Shown: positions 35,465 through 44,775 of the stretch, in pieces
Layout: each line of letters opens with the position of its first letter
Position numbering within the stretch: the stretch's first letter is position 1
From: Bacillota bacterium
GTDB taxonomy: Bacteria; Sysuimicrobiota; Sysuimicrobiia; Sysuimicrobiales; Segetimicrobiaceae
DNA length: 64,000 nucleotides
Assembly (NCBI GenBank): GCA_021324975.1
Contig: JAJPIA010000144.1
Span: forward strand, 17,943 to 81,942
Reading direction: 5' to 3'
Position numbers and translations under genes: made by a program
Notes under the pieces: generated by a model
Database searches by the model: none
Seen by the model: only the letters and a program-made list of their open reading frames with translations
Told to the model about the DNA's origin: nothing

Positions 35465-36736
35465 ATGATCGCCCAGGAACGGGAAGAAATCGATGTGGCC
35501 GGACGCACCGTGGCCATCTCCAACCCCCGGAAGGTGCTCTTTCCGGCGCGCGGCTACACGAAGCTCGACCTAGCGCAGTACTACCTCGCGGTCGCCCCCG
35601 GGGCGCTTCGCGCCGCCGGCGGGCGGCCGAACATGCTCGTCCGCTATCCCAACGGCGTCGGCGCCGAGTTCTTCTACCAGAAGCGCGCGCCGCGGGTCAG
35701 GCCGGACTGGGTGGAAGTCGTCGCGATGCGGTTCCCGTCGGGCCGCGGCGCCGAAGAGGTCGTGCCGCGGGACGCCGCTTCACTCGCATGGATGGCGAAC
35801 CTCGCCTGCCTCGAACTGCACCCGCATCCGGTGCGGGCCGAAGACCTCGACCATCCTGACGAGCTCCGCATTGATCTCGATCCCGGCCCCGGGGTGGAGT
35901 GGCGCGACGTCCGCGAGGCCGCCGCCGTGGTGAGAGGCGCGCTGCACGACTTCGGGCTCTCCGGATGGCCCAAGACCTCCGGCGGGCGCGGCATGCACAT
36001 CCTTGTGCGGCTCCAGCCGCGTTGGACCTTCGACGAGGTGCGGCGCGCGGCGCTTGCGCTGGCGCGCGAGGTGGAGACGCGTGCGCCGGCGCTCGCGACG
36101 AGCAAGTGGTGGAAAGAGGAGCGGCATGGCGTCTTCGTCGACTACAACCAGAACGCGAAAGACCGCACAGTCGCCGCAGCCTACTCTGTGCGGCCGACCG
36201 ACGACGCGCGCGTCTCGGCACCGCTTGACTGGGACGAGGTCGCGGCGTGCGATCCGCGGGAGTTCACCCTCGCCACGATGCCCGGGCGCTTCGCGGACGT
36301 GGGTGACCGGCACGCGGGCATCGACGGGTCCCCGGGCTCGCTCGACCCTTTGCTCGAACTATCGGCGCGCCACGAGTACCAGGGCCTCGGCGACGCGCCG
36401 TGGCCGCCGCACTACCGCAAGCGCGCGGGGGAGGCGCCGCGCGCGCAGCCATCCCGCCGCCGCACGCCGATGTACCCGCTGATCGAAATCGCGAGGGCGC
36501 ACCGGAAGGAGGACGCGCTCGCCGGGTTGGCACGGTGGCGGGCACGCTATCCCGAGGCCGCGGGCTACCTCGCGCCCGACGATGTGTTGGTCGATGCGAT
36601 GCGCGGGCGGTCGAGCACCTGGACGCGCGTTCGCGTGAACCTCCGGCACGTGCCGGAGGCGTTGCGGCCCGGACCGGAGCCGCCGGATCCGGACGACGTG
36701 CCGGCCGTCCCGGCGCGTTCGAGCAGGCGCGGGTGA
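35465..36736 (+). CDS. LigD-type primase-polymerase (stand-alone)
   Basis: A 423-residue protein with the LigD polymerase domain over residues ~10-310: SNPRKVLFPARGYTKLDLAQ, YPNGVGAEFFYQKRAP, metal pair D137-L-D139 in IDLDPGPG, SGGRGMHILV and DYNQNAKDRTVAAAYSVR. It fills gaps in non-homologous end joining. A C-terminal extension of ~90 residues (YPLIEIARAHRKEDALAGLA onward) is not part of the catalytic domain. It converges on the ligase gene with an 18-bp gap. Confidence 0.92.
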   Translation: MIAQEREEIDVAGRTVAISNPRKVLFPARGYTKLDLAQYYLAVAPGALRAAGGRPNMLVRYPNGVGAEFFYQKRAPRVRPDWVEVVAMRFPSGRGAEEVVPRDAASLAWMANLACLELHPHPVRAEDLDHPDELRIDLDPGPGVEWRDVREAAAVVRGALHDFGLSGWPKTSGGRGMHILVRLQPRWTFDEVRRAALALAREVETRAPALATSKWWKEERHGVFVDYNQNAKDRTVAAAYSVRPTDDARVSAPLDWDEVAACDPREFTLATMPGRFADVGDRHAGIDGSPGSLDPLLELSARHEYQGLGDAPWPPHYRKRAGEAPRAQPSRRRTPMYPLIEIARAHRKEDALAGLARWRARYPEAAGYLAPDDVLVDAMRGRSSTWTRVRVNLRHVPEALRPGPEPPDPDDVPAVPARSSRRG

Positions 36737-36754
36737 CACGGTGCCCGGGCGCGC

Positions 36755-37852
36755 TTAAGCTTCGCGGCCGTGTTGCCCGAAGACCCTTTGGAGTTCGTAC
36801 GGGATCGTGGTCTCCAGCTGATCGTACCGGCAGTCTGGGGGCCGTTTGTCGGGCCGCCATCGCACGAACAACGCGGCGTGGCGAAACCGGCGGCCCTGGA
36901 GATGATCGTACTTGGCCTCGCAGACACGCTCGATTCGCAGCGGCTCCCACGAGAGATCTTTGCCGGCGCTCCAGCGGCTCTGTCCACCGGGCATGCGGGC
37001 GAACTCCCCCGCGTCCGGATCGGCCCAGTCGCGCCAGGGGTGGCCTTCAAGCGCGTTGCGCCGGAGCGGCGTGAGTTCCCGGGCCAGCTCGCGGCGGGTC
37101 GCCATTGGGAATGCCGAGGTCACGCCTACGTGATGGAGCGTGCCCTGGCCATCGTACAGCCCGAGGAGCAGCGAGCCGATCGCGTCACGGCCGCTCTTGT
37201 GCCACCGGAACCCTGCGACAACGCAGTCGGCGGTGCGGACGTGCTTCACCTTGATCATCGTCCGCTTGCCGGGCCGGTAGATGCCGTCCTCCGCTTTGGC
37301 GACAACGCCGTCGAGTCCGGCGCCCTCGAACTCCCGCAGCCATGTGAGGGCCGTGGCGCGGTCGCGTGTCGCCGGCGTGACGTAGATGGGCGACGCGGCG
37401 TCGCGCAGCAGGCCTTCCAACCGGTGGCGCCGCTCGGCCTGCGGGGTTTCCCGGAGGTCGCGGCCGCCGGCGGCCAGCAGGTCGAAGGCGACGAACGCCG
37501 CGGGGGAGGTCTTAGCCAGCATCGCGACGCGCGAAGCGGCGGGGTGGAGCCGCAGCTGCAGCGCCACGAAGTCGAGTCCGTGCGGCGTGGCGATGACGAT
37601 CTCGCCGTCCAGGACGCACCCGGCCGGGAGTTGTGACAGAAACGCCTCGTGCAGTTCGGGAAAGTACCGGTCGAGCGGGCGTAGGTCTCGGCTCTGGATG
37701 AAGACGTCCGCGGGGCTCCGAAAGACCAGCGCGCGAAAGCCGTCCCACTTTGGCTCATAGATCCAGTTGCCGTCCGCCGGAAGCGCCTTGGCCGTAGCCG
37801 ACAGCATCGGCTCGACCGGCGGTGCGATTGCAAACAGCGCGGGGTCGGTCAC
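36755..37852 (-). CDS. ATP-dependent DNA ligase (LigD/LigC-type)
   Basis: A 365-residue two-domain ligase: catalytic lysine K35 in IYEPKWDGFRALV, then DGEIVI, LDGVVAKAEDGIYRPG and MIKVKH, followed by the OB-fold domain. Normal LigD is one chain with polymerase and ligase; here the two are separate convergent genes. No Ku gene is in the window. The start is GTG at 37850-37852. Confidence 0.93.
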   Translation of the reverse strand: MTDPALFAIAPPVEPMLSATAKALPADGNWIYEPKWDGFRALVFRSPADVFIQSRDLRPLDRYFPELHEAFLSQLPAGCVLDGEIVIATPHGLDFVALQLRLHPAASRVAMLAKTSPAAFVAFDLLAAGGRDLRETPQAERRHRLEGLLRDAASPIYVTPATRDRATALTWLREFEGAGLDGVVAKAEDGIYRPGKRTMIKVKHVRTADCVVAGFRWHKSGRDAIGSLLLGLYDGQGTLHHVGVTSAFPMATRRELARELTPLRRNALEGHPWRDWADPDAGEFARMPGGQSRWSAGKDLSWEPLRIERVCEAKYDHLQGRRFRHAALFVRWRPDKRPPDCRYDQLETTIPYELQRVFGQHGREA

Positions 37853-38029
37853 AGCCCGATCTCACCGAGGCCGGGACGACCAGCGCCCAAGTGGGCGGGC
37901 GAGAAACCGATGTTCCTGTGTGTGAAACAGAAACCACATAAACTTTTCGGCGACAATTTCCGGCAGATTTCCATTTTCGCATCGGCATTCCTCCCGGAGG
38001 GGCTGCAGGCGACCCACCCGACCGACCCG
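37853..38029. other. Gap upstream of the ligase gene
   Basis: AT-richer patch (37910-37985) with no gene. It probably holds the ligase promoter on the minus strand, but no confident -35/-10 pair is seen. Confidence 0.4.
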
Positions 38030-38220
38030 GCGGAGCCGTGGTCACCCCGGTGAACTCCGTCGAGTGGGCGCTGCGCGCGGGTGCCGACGCCGTCGTCGCG
38101 TACGTGGCGCTCGGGGGCGAGAACGAGCCCGCCATGATTTCCTACGCCTCGCGGATTGCGGAGGCGTGCGATCGATGGGGCATGCCGTTCATTGCCGAGG
38201 CGGAGTGGCCGGACGCGTAA
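38030..38220 (+). pseudogene. Remnant of a DhnA/FbaB-type class I aldolase
   Basis: Residues VVTPVNSVEWALRAGADAVV, AYVALGGENEPAMISYASRI and AEACDRWGMPFIAEAEWP match the internal barrel strands of DhnA-type aldolases, then a TAA stop follows. The N-terminal strands and the Schiff-base lysine region are missing. A 60-codon open frame remains; it is too short for a TIM barrel. Confidence 0.7.
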
Positions 38221-38245
38221 AGCGGAGCACCCTCGGGTTGTAAGA

Positions 38246-38279
38246 ATCAACCGGCTATGCAACTTTGGTGGGTGGACCT
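38246..38279 (+). promoter_or_regulatory. 34-nt island element, copy A
   Basis: One of four gapless copies. Invariant TCAACC (positions 2-7), then T13, A17, C18, T21, G23, GG at 26-27, G30 and C33. The arm TCAACC and the GGTGGA at positions 26-31 form an imperfect dyad 18 nt apart. It lies 217 bp before the DUF202 gene at 38463. Confidence 0.7.
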
Positions 38280-38299
38280 CGCTCTCGGCGGCCATTAGG

Positions 38300-38458
38300 A
38301 TGAAGCCGTCCAGAGGCAGGCAGACGAAACCGAAGGAAATTAGGGGTCTCCCTCATGAGGCATTCGGTGGCCCCGGCGAGATGTTGTGCGCGGCGGACCA
38401 GGGAGGCACAGCATCGAACGCGGGGGAGCCCGCGAAGAAGGTGGTCGAGGAAAGGTAG
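38300..38458 (+). CDS. Small hypothetical protein
   Basis: A 52-residue frame with a protein-like composition (KEIRGLPHEAFGGPGEML, then EPAKKVVEER). It starts 21 bp after copy A of the 34-nt element and ends 4 bp before the next ATG, with the ribosome site of that gene inside its end. No family is recognised. It could be a leader peptide or a small partner of the membrane proteins that follow. Confidence 0.35.
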   Translation: MKPSRGRQTKPKEIRGLPHEAFGGPGEMLCAADQGGTASNAGEPAKKVVEER

Positions 38459-38462
38459 CGTG

Positions 38463-38900
38463 ATGGATCATCACTCGCCTACGGGTCCCGAGAGGTTTGA
38501 AGTCGAGGCCAAAGTCGAAACCCACTTTTCGTGGGTGCGTACGCGCATGAGTCTTGAGCGCACGCTGATGTCGTGGGTGCGAACGGGTACCGCACTGATC
38601 GGGTTTGGCTTTACGATCTTCCAGTTTCTTCAGAACTTCAACCGCACGCCGGGCGTCGCACCCGTCCAGCCGCACGCCCCCCAAATTCTCGGCTTGGCGC
38701 TGATTGGGGGCGGCATCGCGGCGCTTGTCATCGCGGCGTGGGAGTATCATCAGATCTCCAACTACCTATGGGAGAATCAATTCAAACCGATCGCAGGCTT
38801 CCGGGAGAGCCAGGGGAAAACTCCTCTCCTCGCGCTCACGATGCTTTTGGTCCTCGTCGGCATCTTTGCATTTGTGACCGTGGCATTCCGCCTTCACTAG
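38463..38900 (+). CDS. DUF202 (YidH-type) membrane protein
   Basis: A 145-residue protein with the DUF202 hallmark SLERTLMSWVRTGTALIGFG and three membrane helices (ALIGFGFTIFQFL, LGLALIGGGIAALVIAAW, LALTMLLVLVGIFAFV). Function is unknown; YidH-like proteins are common in envelope-stress loci. AGGAAAGG upstream fits. A second DUF202 gene lies 2.3 kb away on the other strand. Confidence 0.85.
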   Translation: MDHHSPTGPERFEVEAKVETHFSWVRTRMSLERTLMSWVRTGTALIGFGFTIFQFLQNFNRTPGVAPVQPHAPQILGLALIGGGIAALVIAAWEYHQISNYLWENQFKPIAGFRESQGKTPLLALTMLLVLVGIFAFVTVAFRLH

Positions 38901-38934
38901 TGGGCAATCGCGATAACACGGGCGACTTCCGCTA

Positions 38935-39687
38935 ATGGTGGACTATCCGCTTGTGTTCGCCGTGCTTTCGTTGATCGTACTGTGGCTCTCGGCACAGCTC
39001 GGGGTACTCGTGCACAGGCGGTGGATCCTCAAGGACGGTGACCGCGAGTATTTCGGCATGGTGCAAGCGGCTACGTTGACACTGCTCGGTCTCATCATCG
39101 GATTCAGTTTCTCGATGGCCACCAGCCGCTATGATCTGCGCAAACACTACGAGGAAGAAGAAGCCAACGCGATCGGCACGGAGTATGTTCGGGCGGGGCT
39201 CCTGCCTGCGGCGGACGTGGCGAGTCTGCGTGCCCAGCTCAAACAATATCTCGATTTGCGCATCTTATTCTACACCACCCGGGATGAGCTCCGGCTTCGG
39301 CAAATCAATGCGGACACTGCCCGGTTGCAGGGGGAGATGTGGTCCGCCGTGCAGGGTCCGGCGCTGGCGCAACCGTCACCCGTGATCACCCTCGCCGTTT
39401 CAGGCATGAACGACGTGTTGAACTCGCAGGGATACACGCAAGCGGCGTGGTGGAATCGCATTCCAAGGTCGGCGTGGGGCTTAATGATCGCGATTGCCAT
39501 CTGCTGCAACGTGTTGGTGGGGTATGGCGTGCGCGGCGCCGAACCCAAAACCGGTCTGCTTCTTGTTTTGCCGGTGGTCGTCTCCATCGCACTCCTGCTC
39601 ATCGCCGACATTGACAGCCCACGTGGCGGCCTCATCCGCGTCGCCCCGCAAAATCTTATCAGCCTGTCTCAGTCCCTCCCGAGATAA
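38935..39687 (+). CDS. DUF4239-like (bestrophin-like) membrane protein
   Basis: A 250-residue protein: two N-terminal helices (LVFAVLSLIVLWLSAQLG, LTLLGLIIGFSFSMA), a soluble helical middle (YEEEEANAIGTEYVRAGLLP) and two C-terminal helices. This matches the DUF4239 layout. Possibly an ion channel, but no function is proven. It lies 34 bp after the DUF202 gene and is probably in the same transcript. The 175 bp following it hold nothing recognisable. Confidence 0.7.
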   Translation: MVDYPLVFAVLSLIVLWLSAQLGVLVHRRWILKDGDREYFGMVQAATLTLLGLIIGFSFSMATSRYDLRKHYEEEEANAIGTEYVRAGLLPAADVASLRAQLKQYLDLRILFYTTRDELRLRQINADTARLQGEMWSAVQGPALAQPSPVITLAVSGMNDVLNSQGYTQAAWWNRIPRSAWGLMIAIAICCNVLVGYGVRGAEPKTGLLLVLPVVVSIALLLIADIDSPRGGLIRVAPQNLISLSQSLPR

Positions 39688-39862
39688 CAAGGAAGAACCC
39701 TCGTCTTAGGCTGCGCAGCCAGGCACCCGGCAAGGAACGTGGTCGGGCTCGAGGAAGCGGGCCGGTGAAGCGTACTGCGAGTGCGGTGTTCGCCGGATAC
39801 GTGAAAACGGCACGGCGGGTGACGCCGAGCGGAGCCTCAGAGCACGCCATCCCGCGCCGCGC

Positions 39863-41185
39863 CTATTTCCTGGGGAAGAGCAGCGTGACGTTGACCTGGA
39901 CCCCCCATCGCGGTGCGGTGACGGGCCGCACAGGATAGTACTTGAGGCCGAAAGACAGCTGCGTCAATTGTCCCCCGAAGCGGTAGATCTTGCCCACCGA
40001 CGCGATCAAGGGGATCGTCCACTGGCTCTGGGTCCAGTTGTAGGTAGCCTGGCTCTGCAACGTGAAGCTGAGGCTGCTTTTTAGACTGTACGACACGAAC
40101 GGCTGCAGAAGCAGAGAGTTGATTGGGGCCGAGCCCGAGACCGGCCACAACTGGGTCGCGAGCGCACCGTAGGTGAGCACGCCACCCCCCATGTACGGCT
40201 TGGGGACCTGCCGCAGCGCGACCGCGTCGACGCCTGCTCCCCACGTGCTCGTCGACAAGAGATACGCTCCGGACGGGATGAAGAACAACGGACCGGCTCC
40301 CCAAATAACTCCACTCTGCGTGGGGGCCTTAGGTGAGAAGAAAAATTGAAATGTCGTATCGCCGATCCCGAACTGGCTTCCCGCACCGGGGAAGATCTCG
40401 TCTTGATAGACGACCGGCATGATCATGCGGGCAATCAGGTTCCACTTTTCGCTGATGCCGAACGGAACAACCGGTTGGATGTTCATCACATCATGCCAGC
40501 CCGCGTTTGCAGGGCCGATGCCGAACTCGATGTTCTGCTGAAACGGCACGCTGATGAGGCTGGAGATCGGGTTCGCAAGCTGCCTGGCCAAGTCGGCCTC
40601 GCGCGCCTCCTCGTTTGGCGCGGCGGGAGCTTGACCCGGTGAGGGGCCCTGGGCCAAGAGACTCCCGCCGTCGCCGACGAACAGCCGCAGCTTGTCGCCA
40701 GCGGGCGGATCGGCCGGCAGCGTCAGGGAACCGGTGCGTGTCGCCGGCGGCGCCCAGGATACCGCGCCGGCAACGGTCTGCCCCACACGCGGCGTCGCCG
40801 TCCATGCGCTTCCCGGCCCCGTTGAGCCGGAGTCGGCGACGATGGAGGCACCGAGGGGCGTAATGCCGCGCCTCGGTATCGCGAGGTGAGCTGCAGGCAA
40901 GCCGGCGATCGAGATCGCCGGACGTTTCGGTGCGGTGCCAGGCGGCATGGGTAGCGGAGGACTCGCCTCCGGCGCAAAGGCAGCAACGGCGTTGCCTGCG
41001 TCCTCAGTCGGAACCAGCTGCGCAGGCGCCACCGGCCCGAACACCCGCAGTCCCCCGGCCGTGAACGGCCCACCCATCGCCCCTGCAGCGGCGACCAACA
41101 AGATCGACGCGCCGATCGCGAGCGCGGCTGCGCGGCGCATGCGCTGCATGTTCGTATCCGTTTGCATGCTCGCCCCCGTCTCCAT
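39863..41185 (-). CDS. Outer-membrane beta-barrel protein (porin-like)
   Basis: A 440-residue secreted protein: signal peptide (AAALAIGASILLVAAAGAMG), a ~150-residue Ala/Pro-rich region, then PISSLISVPFQQNIEFGIG, WNLIARMIMPVVYQ and alternating strands to the end at VNVTLLFPRK. This C-terminal part resembles the family often annotated 'transporter' or 'neuromedin U' in diderms. It is good evidence for an outer membrane. The start may be six codons later (41167). It follows the minus-strand DUF202 gene by 37 bp. Confidence 0.75.
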   Translation of the reverse strand: METGASMQTDTNMQRMRRAAALAIGASILLVAAAGAMGGPFTAGGLRVFGPVAPAQLVPTEDAGNAVAAFAPEASPPLPMPPGTAPKRPAISIAGLPAAHLAIPRRGITPLGASIVADSGSTGPGSAWTATPRVGQTVAGAVSWAPPATRTGSLTLPADPPAGDKLRLFVGDGGSLLAQGPSPGQAPAAPNEEAREADLARQLANPISSLISVPFQQNIEFGIGPANAGWHDVMNIQPVVPFGISEKWNLIARMIMPVVYQDEIFPGAGSQFGIGDTTFQFFFSPKAPTQSGVIWGAGPLFFIPSGAYLLSTSTWGAGVDAVALRQVPKPYMGGGVLTYGALATQLWPVSGSAPINSLLLQPFVSYSLKSSLSFTLQSQATYNWTQSQWTIPLIASVGKIYRFGGQLTQLSFGLKYYPVRPVTAPRWGVQVNVTLLFPRK

Positions 41186-41222
41186 CTTTGAGGCGTGCTG
41201 CCGGCGGAGCGCGACCGTGCAC

Positions 41223-41621
41223 CTATCGAAGGGCCGTCCAGAGCAGGTTGAAGAACGCGAACAGCCCGAGCACGATCAGCCACTTGCCGACAGCGGAAGC
41301 CACCGAGTGACCTACCTCGAACACAAACTCGCCCGTTGCGATCGCCTGCACCTTGCGTCGATACTCTGCCAGGGACGCCCACATCGCATAGATGCCGAGC
41401 AGGATCACGCCAATGCCAAACCATCGGACGCCCGACTCCAGGGACACCACGAAGCTGTACTCGGAAGATCTCAGGGTCTCGACGACCTTGTCGATACCAA
41501 ACCCAAAACTGATCATGGCAAGGCTCGTCCGGATCCACGCCATCAAGGTGCGTTCGGACGCGAGGCGAGTTCGCTCCTTCGACAGTTCGCCGCCTATAAT
41601 GTCGACGTGCTCGGTGTTCAT
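41223..41621 (-). CDS. DUF202 (YidH-type) membrane protein
   Basis: A 132-residue protein with RLASERTLMAWIRTSLAMIS, the DUF202 signature, and three membrane helices. GGGAGGAGG lies directly upstream of ATG. It is in one unit with the beta-barrel gene, so DUF202 proteins appear in two separate units of this island. Confidence 0.88.
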   Translation of the reverse strand: MNTEHVDIIGGELSKERTRLASERTLMAWIRTSLAMISFGFGIDKVVETLRSSEYSFVVSLESGVRWFGIGVILLGIYAMWASLAEYRRKVQAIATGEFVFEVGHSVASAVGKWLIVLGLFAFFNLLWTALR

Positions 41622-42120
41622 ACGCCTCCTCCCTCACACATGCCGGAGCCCATAGCCAGCATCGGCCGTTCATAGTCCAAGCAAGGATCCTGCTAAGTGT
41701 CTCACGAGCGCCTGAGGTGGATGCTCGGTCAGCAGCAGGGCAGCATCGGCGCTACTGCCCCGCCCACGATGCTCAGGGGGAACGACGGCCCGAAGGGGAC
41801 GATACGCATGTTGCGGACCACGGCGAAACTGTTCGCCATGTCGGCCAGGGAGCGGATTATCAGCCGTGCGCATACCGGTGCGTCGGTCCTCCCCGGACGA
41901 GGGAGAGGTCAATGGCCACTAGTGATTGGGCGGTTGGCCGCTCGCTCACGGTCGGCGCTGGCGAGCACGGTCTGCAGCGTTCGGCACCTCGCCCGCCTCA
42001 GTTACGGGACGCCCCGACCGGCATCGGACCGCCGGTGGGGACGCGAGCCGCGAGGCGGACGCGCCCACCCGCTCCTCCGGGGCATGCGGGGAGCAGCGCA
42101 CTCAAATCGCGCGCGTCCTT
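41622..42120. other. Gene-free stretch of the envelope island
   Basis: About 500 bp with several overlapping open frames on both strands, all Arg-rich or Ala-rich without motifs or ribosome sites. The promoter of the minus-strand DUF202 gene must lie near 41630-41700, but no strong -35/-10 pair is seen. Nothing else is recognisable. Confidence 0.5.
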
Positions 42121-42330
42121 CTAGCGTCGCCTACTGTCGAGCCATCGCGATGCGCAGGGCGTCCTCCGGGGCGACCAGATGGTCGACACTCTCGGCCGCT
42201 GCAGCAATCGCAATCTGCACGCCCTTCATGCGGCCCGTCAAGGCATTGCCGCGCGCGACCCGCCAACATCTTCGGGCAAGACAACGATGTTCAGCCGCGT
42301 TCCAGCCTCGCCAAGGGCTCTCCTGACCTC
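42121..42330 (-). pseudogene. Frameshifted C-terminal gene remnant
   Basis: On the minus strand PEVRRALGEAGTRLNIVVLP and EDVGG are followed, after a one-base shift, by NALTGRMKGVQIAIAAAAES and VDHLVAPEDALRIAMARQ, then TAG (complement of 42121-42123). Both parts look like one protein tail. The family was not recognised. It lies just downstream of the sulfatase stop. Confidence 0.5.
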
Positions 42331-42335
42331 CGGTC

Positions 42336-44687
42336 TTAGAGTGTATACTTCACGTGCACGTTCTCGATCCGACCGTTGAAGGCAAAGGGCGCCTGATCGT
42401 AATAGTCCGGCGACACGGGCGACCCGAGGTCGGTGCCGATGTCGAGGCACTCGTTGGCAGTGAAAAGAAGCGGCGCGCTGACCGGCACCCGCCCTTCCGC
42501 GACCGGTTTGCCGTTCACGTTCAACGTGACGTCGAGCGGGCCGGCGGGTTTGCGCACGGCATACGCGGTCTGGACTTCGATCTTCACCTTGCCGGTCGGG
42601 AGCTTGTCCTTCGCACGAATCGCGGTCCGCATGATCTCGAACAGGTTGTATTCGTAGCAGAGCACGCCGTCTTTCACGTAGCAGGTGAGGCCCGCCGAGA
42701 ACCCGCCGAGCGCGTAGAGCACCCCGTTCGCGTTGGCCGGGACCTCGGCCTCGATCGTGACGAGATTGGGTTTATTGCCCAGGGCCGGCGCGCAGTACTC
42801 CGGCATGCGGGTGATGCCGCCCGAAAACCTCCACTCCTGGTAGGGAGTCGAGACCCGCAACTCGGGATGGAAGACGGGGACCCACAGGCCGCCGCCGATC
42901 GGGAGCACCTTGTTCTTCGCGGCCTCGATGGCGAAGATCTCTTTCATCTGTGCGAGCTTCTCCGGCATCCTGTCGGCGAGGTCGTCGGCCTGCGACCAGT
43001 CGCTCTCGAGGTTGTACAGCTCCCACTTGTCCTTGTCGGGCGTCCACTCCTGAATGTCTGGCGGCAGTCCGGGCACCCACGGGATGCGCGGGCCAAAGGC
43101 GGACGCGATCCAGCCGTCGTGGTAGATGGCGCGGCTGGCCATGACCTCAAAATACTGGGTGAGGAGGCGCCCTTTCGCGTGCGCGTCGCCGAAGGTGTAG
43201 GCGAGGCTCACGCCGTCGATCGGGTCCTGGGGATAACCGTTCACCATCCGGGGCGCCGGGATGCCGAGCACCTCGTAAATGGTCGGGGCCACGTCGTTTG
43301 TGTGGTGGAATTGCGCACGCGGCGTTGGGTCCGGCTTGAGCCTCGCGGGCCAGCGCACGGCCATCGGGTTGCGCGTCCCCCCGAAATGGGAGGCGAGGAG
43401 CTTGGTCCCTTTGTAGGGCGTGCTGCCGGCCCACGCCCAGCCGGCGTGATACTGGTTGTCGGTTTTCGGTGAACCGAGCACGTCGAGGCCGCCGAGTTCG
43501 TTGAGCGCCTTGATGTGCATCGCCACCGTCGTGGGAATCCCGTTCTGGGCGAGCAACTCGCTGATGGTGCCGTTCTGGCCTTCCGCCGAGGACCCGTTAT
43601 CGCCCCAAATGTAGAAGATGAGGGTGTTGTCCCCGTACCCCAGCCGCTCAACTTCCTCGACCAACCGGCCCACCTGGGCATCCACGTGTTCGGCAAAGCC
43701 GGCCGCGACTTCCATCAAGCGCCGCTGGAAGGGCTTCTCATCCTCGGGGATGCTGTCCCACGAGGCCATCGATTCGTGCCGCGCGGTCAGCTGCGCGTCC
43801 TCAGGGATCCAGCCCAGGGCCTGGGCGCGCTTGAACACGCGCTCGCGGTATTTGTCCCACCCATCATCGAACTTGCCCCGGTACTTATCGACCCATTCCT
43901 TGCGTACGTGATGCGGCGCATGGATCGCGCCGCTGGCCCAGTACATGAAGAACGGCTTGTCCGGCTCGAAGGCCTTGTGCTTGCGCAGCCAGCCGATGGC
44001 ATCATCCGCTAGATCCTCGCTGAGATGATAGCCTTGCGCGGGGGTCTTGGGCGGCAGCACGACGGTGGTGTTGCGAACGAGGTGCGGCTCGTACTGCGAG
44101 GCTTCGCCGGCGAGAAATCCGTAGAAGTATTCGAACCCGTGCCCTGCGGGCCAGTAGTCATAGGGGCCGGCGGCGGTCGTCTCCTCGGCCGGGGTGTTGT
44201 GCCATTTGCCAAACGCCGCGGTGCTGTAGCCGTAATGTCGCAGCACCTCGGCGACGGTGGCGCTAGACTTCGGAATCCTGCCGGCGTAGCCGTCCCAGTC
44301 GTTCGCGAGCTCCGCGATCTGCCCGTTGCCGACCCGGTGATGGTTCCGTCCGGTCAGGAGCGACGCCCGCGTCGGCGAACACATCGCCGTCGTGTGGAAG
44401 CGGTTGTAGGTGATGCCGGTCTTCGCGACGCGGTCCAACGCCGGGGTGGAAACCTCGCCGCCAAACGTGGACGGGAGAGCCGGGCCGGCATCGTCGATCA
44501 ATATGATGAGGATGTTTGGCGCATCGGCAGGCAGGCGGCGCGGCTCAACCCGCCGCTTGTAAACCGACTCCTGCAGGGTGCGGCCGGCGATGCTGGCGGA
44601 CGGCGTGGGGGGGAACGGCAGCGTGTCCCGCGCGCCCGGTAGTGGTGGAAAGGACGTTTTGCTGTCGATGTATTGTCGGCTCATCAT
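42336..44687 (-). CDS. Formylglycine-dependent sulfatase, no signal peptide
   Basis: A 783-residue type I sulfatase. The FGly motif CSPTR is at residues 103-107 in TTAMCSPTRASLLTGRNHH, and metal ligands D65-D66 are in IILIDDAG. FGKWHNTP and WGDNGSSAEGQ follow, then a C-terminal beta domain. The N-terminus (MMSRQYIDSK...) has no signal peptide, so the enzyme should be cytoplasmic. The substrate is unknown. The start could be nine nt earlier (44696). It lies 88 bp after the FGE gene, the activator it needs. Confidence 0.92.
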   Translation of the reverse strand: MMSRQYIDSKTSFPPLPGARDTLPFPPTPSASIAGRTLQESVYKRRVEPRRLPADAPNILIILIDDAGPALPSTFGGEVSTPALDRVAKTGITYNRFHTTAMCSPTRASLLTGRNHHRVGNGQIAELANDWDGYAGRIPKSSATVAEVLRHYGYSTAAFGKWHNTPAEETTAAGPYDYWPAGHGFEYFYGFLAGEASQYEPHLVRNTTVVLPPKTPAQGYHLSEDLADDAIGWLRKHKAFEPDKPFFMYWASGAIHAPHHVRKEWVDKYRGKFDDGWDKYRERVFKRAQALGWIPEDAQLTARHESMASWDSIPEDEKPFQRRLMEVAAGFAEHVDAQVGRLVEEVERLGYGDNTLIFYIWGDNGSSAEGQNGTISELLAQNGIPTTVAMHIKALNELGGLDVLGSPKTDNQYHAGWAWAGSTPYKGTKLLASHFGGTRNPMAVRWPARLKPDPTPRAQFHHTNDVAPTIYEVLGIPAPRMVNGYPQDPIDGVSLAYTFGDAHAKGRLLTQYFEVMASRAIYHDGWIASAFGPRIPWVPGLPPDIQEWTPDKDKWELYNLESDWSQADDLADRMPEKLAQMKEIFAIEAAKNKVLPIGGGLWVPVFHPELRVSTPYQEWRFSGGITRMPEYCAPALGNKPNLVTIEAEVPANANGVLYALGGFSAGLTCYVKDGVLCYEYNLFEIMRTAIRAKDKLPTGKVKIEVQTAYAVRKPAGPLDVTLNVNGKPVAEGRVPVSAPLLFTANECLDIGTDLGSPVSPDYYDQAPFAFNGRIENVHVKYTL

Positions 44688-44775
44688 TGCCCCCATACTA
44701 TTGTTGATGCAACGCCGCCCTGGGATGGCATGGCGCGCCGCTCTTTCCGTCGCTTCGCGTAGTCTCCGCGGTAGG

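Noticed and set aside
37871..37905. Partial similarity to the 34-nt element upstream of the ligase gene
   Set aside because: Only CGACCA and CAAGTG agree; the invariant TCAACC block is missing.
41697..42326. 209-codon plus-strand frame
   Set aside because: Arg/Ser/Ala-rich, no ribosome site, overlaps other equally open frames and a minus-strand remnant.
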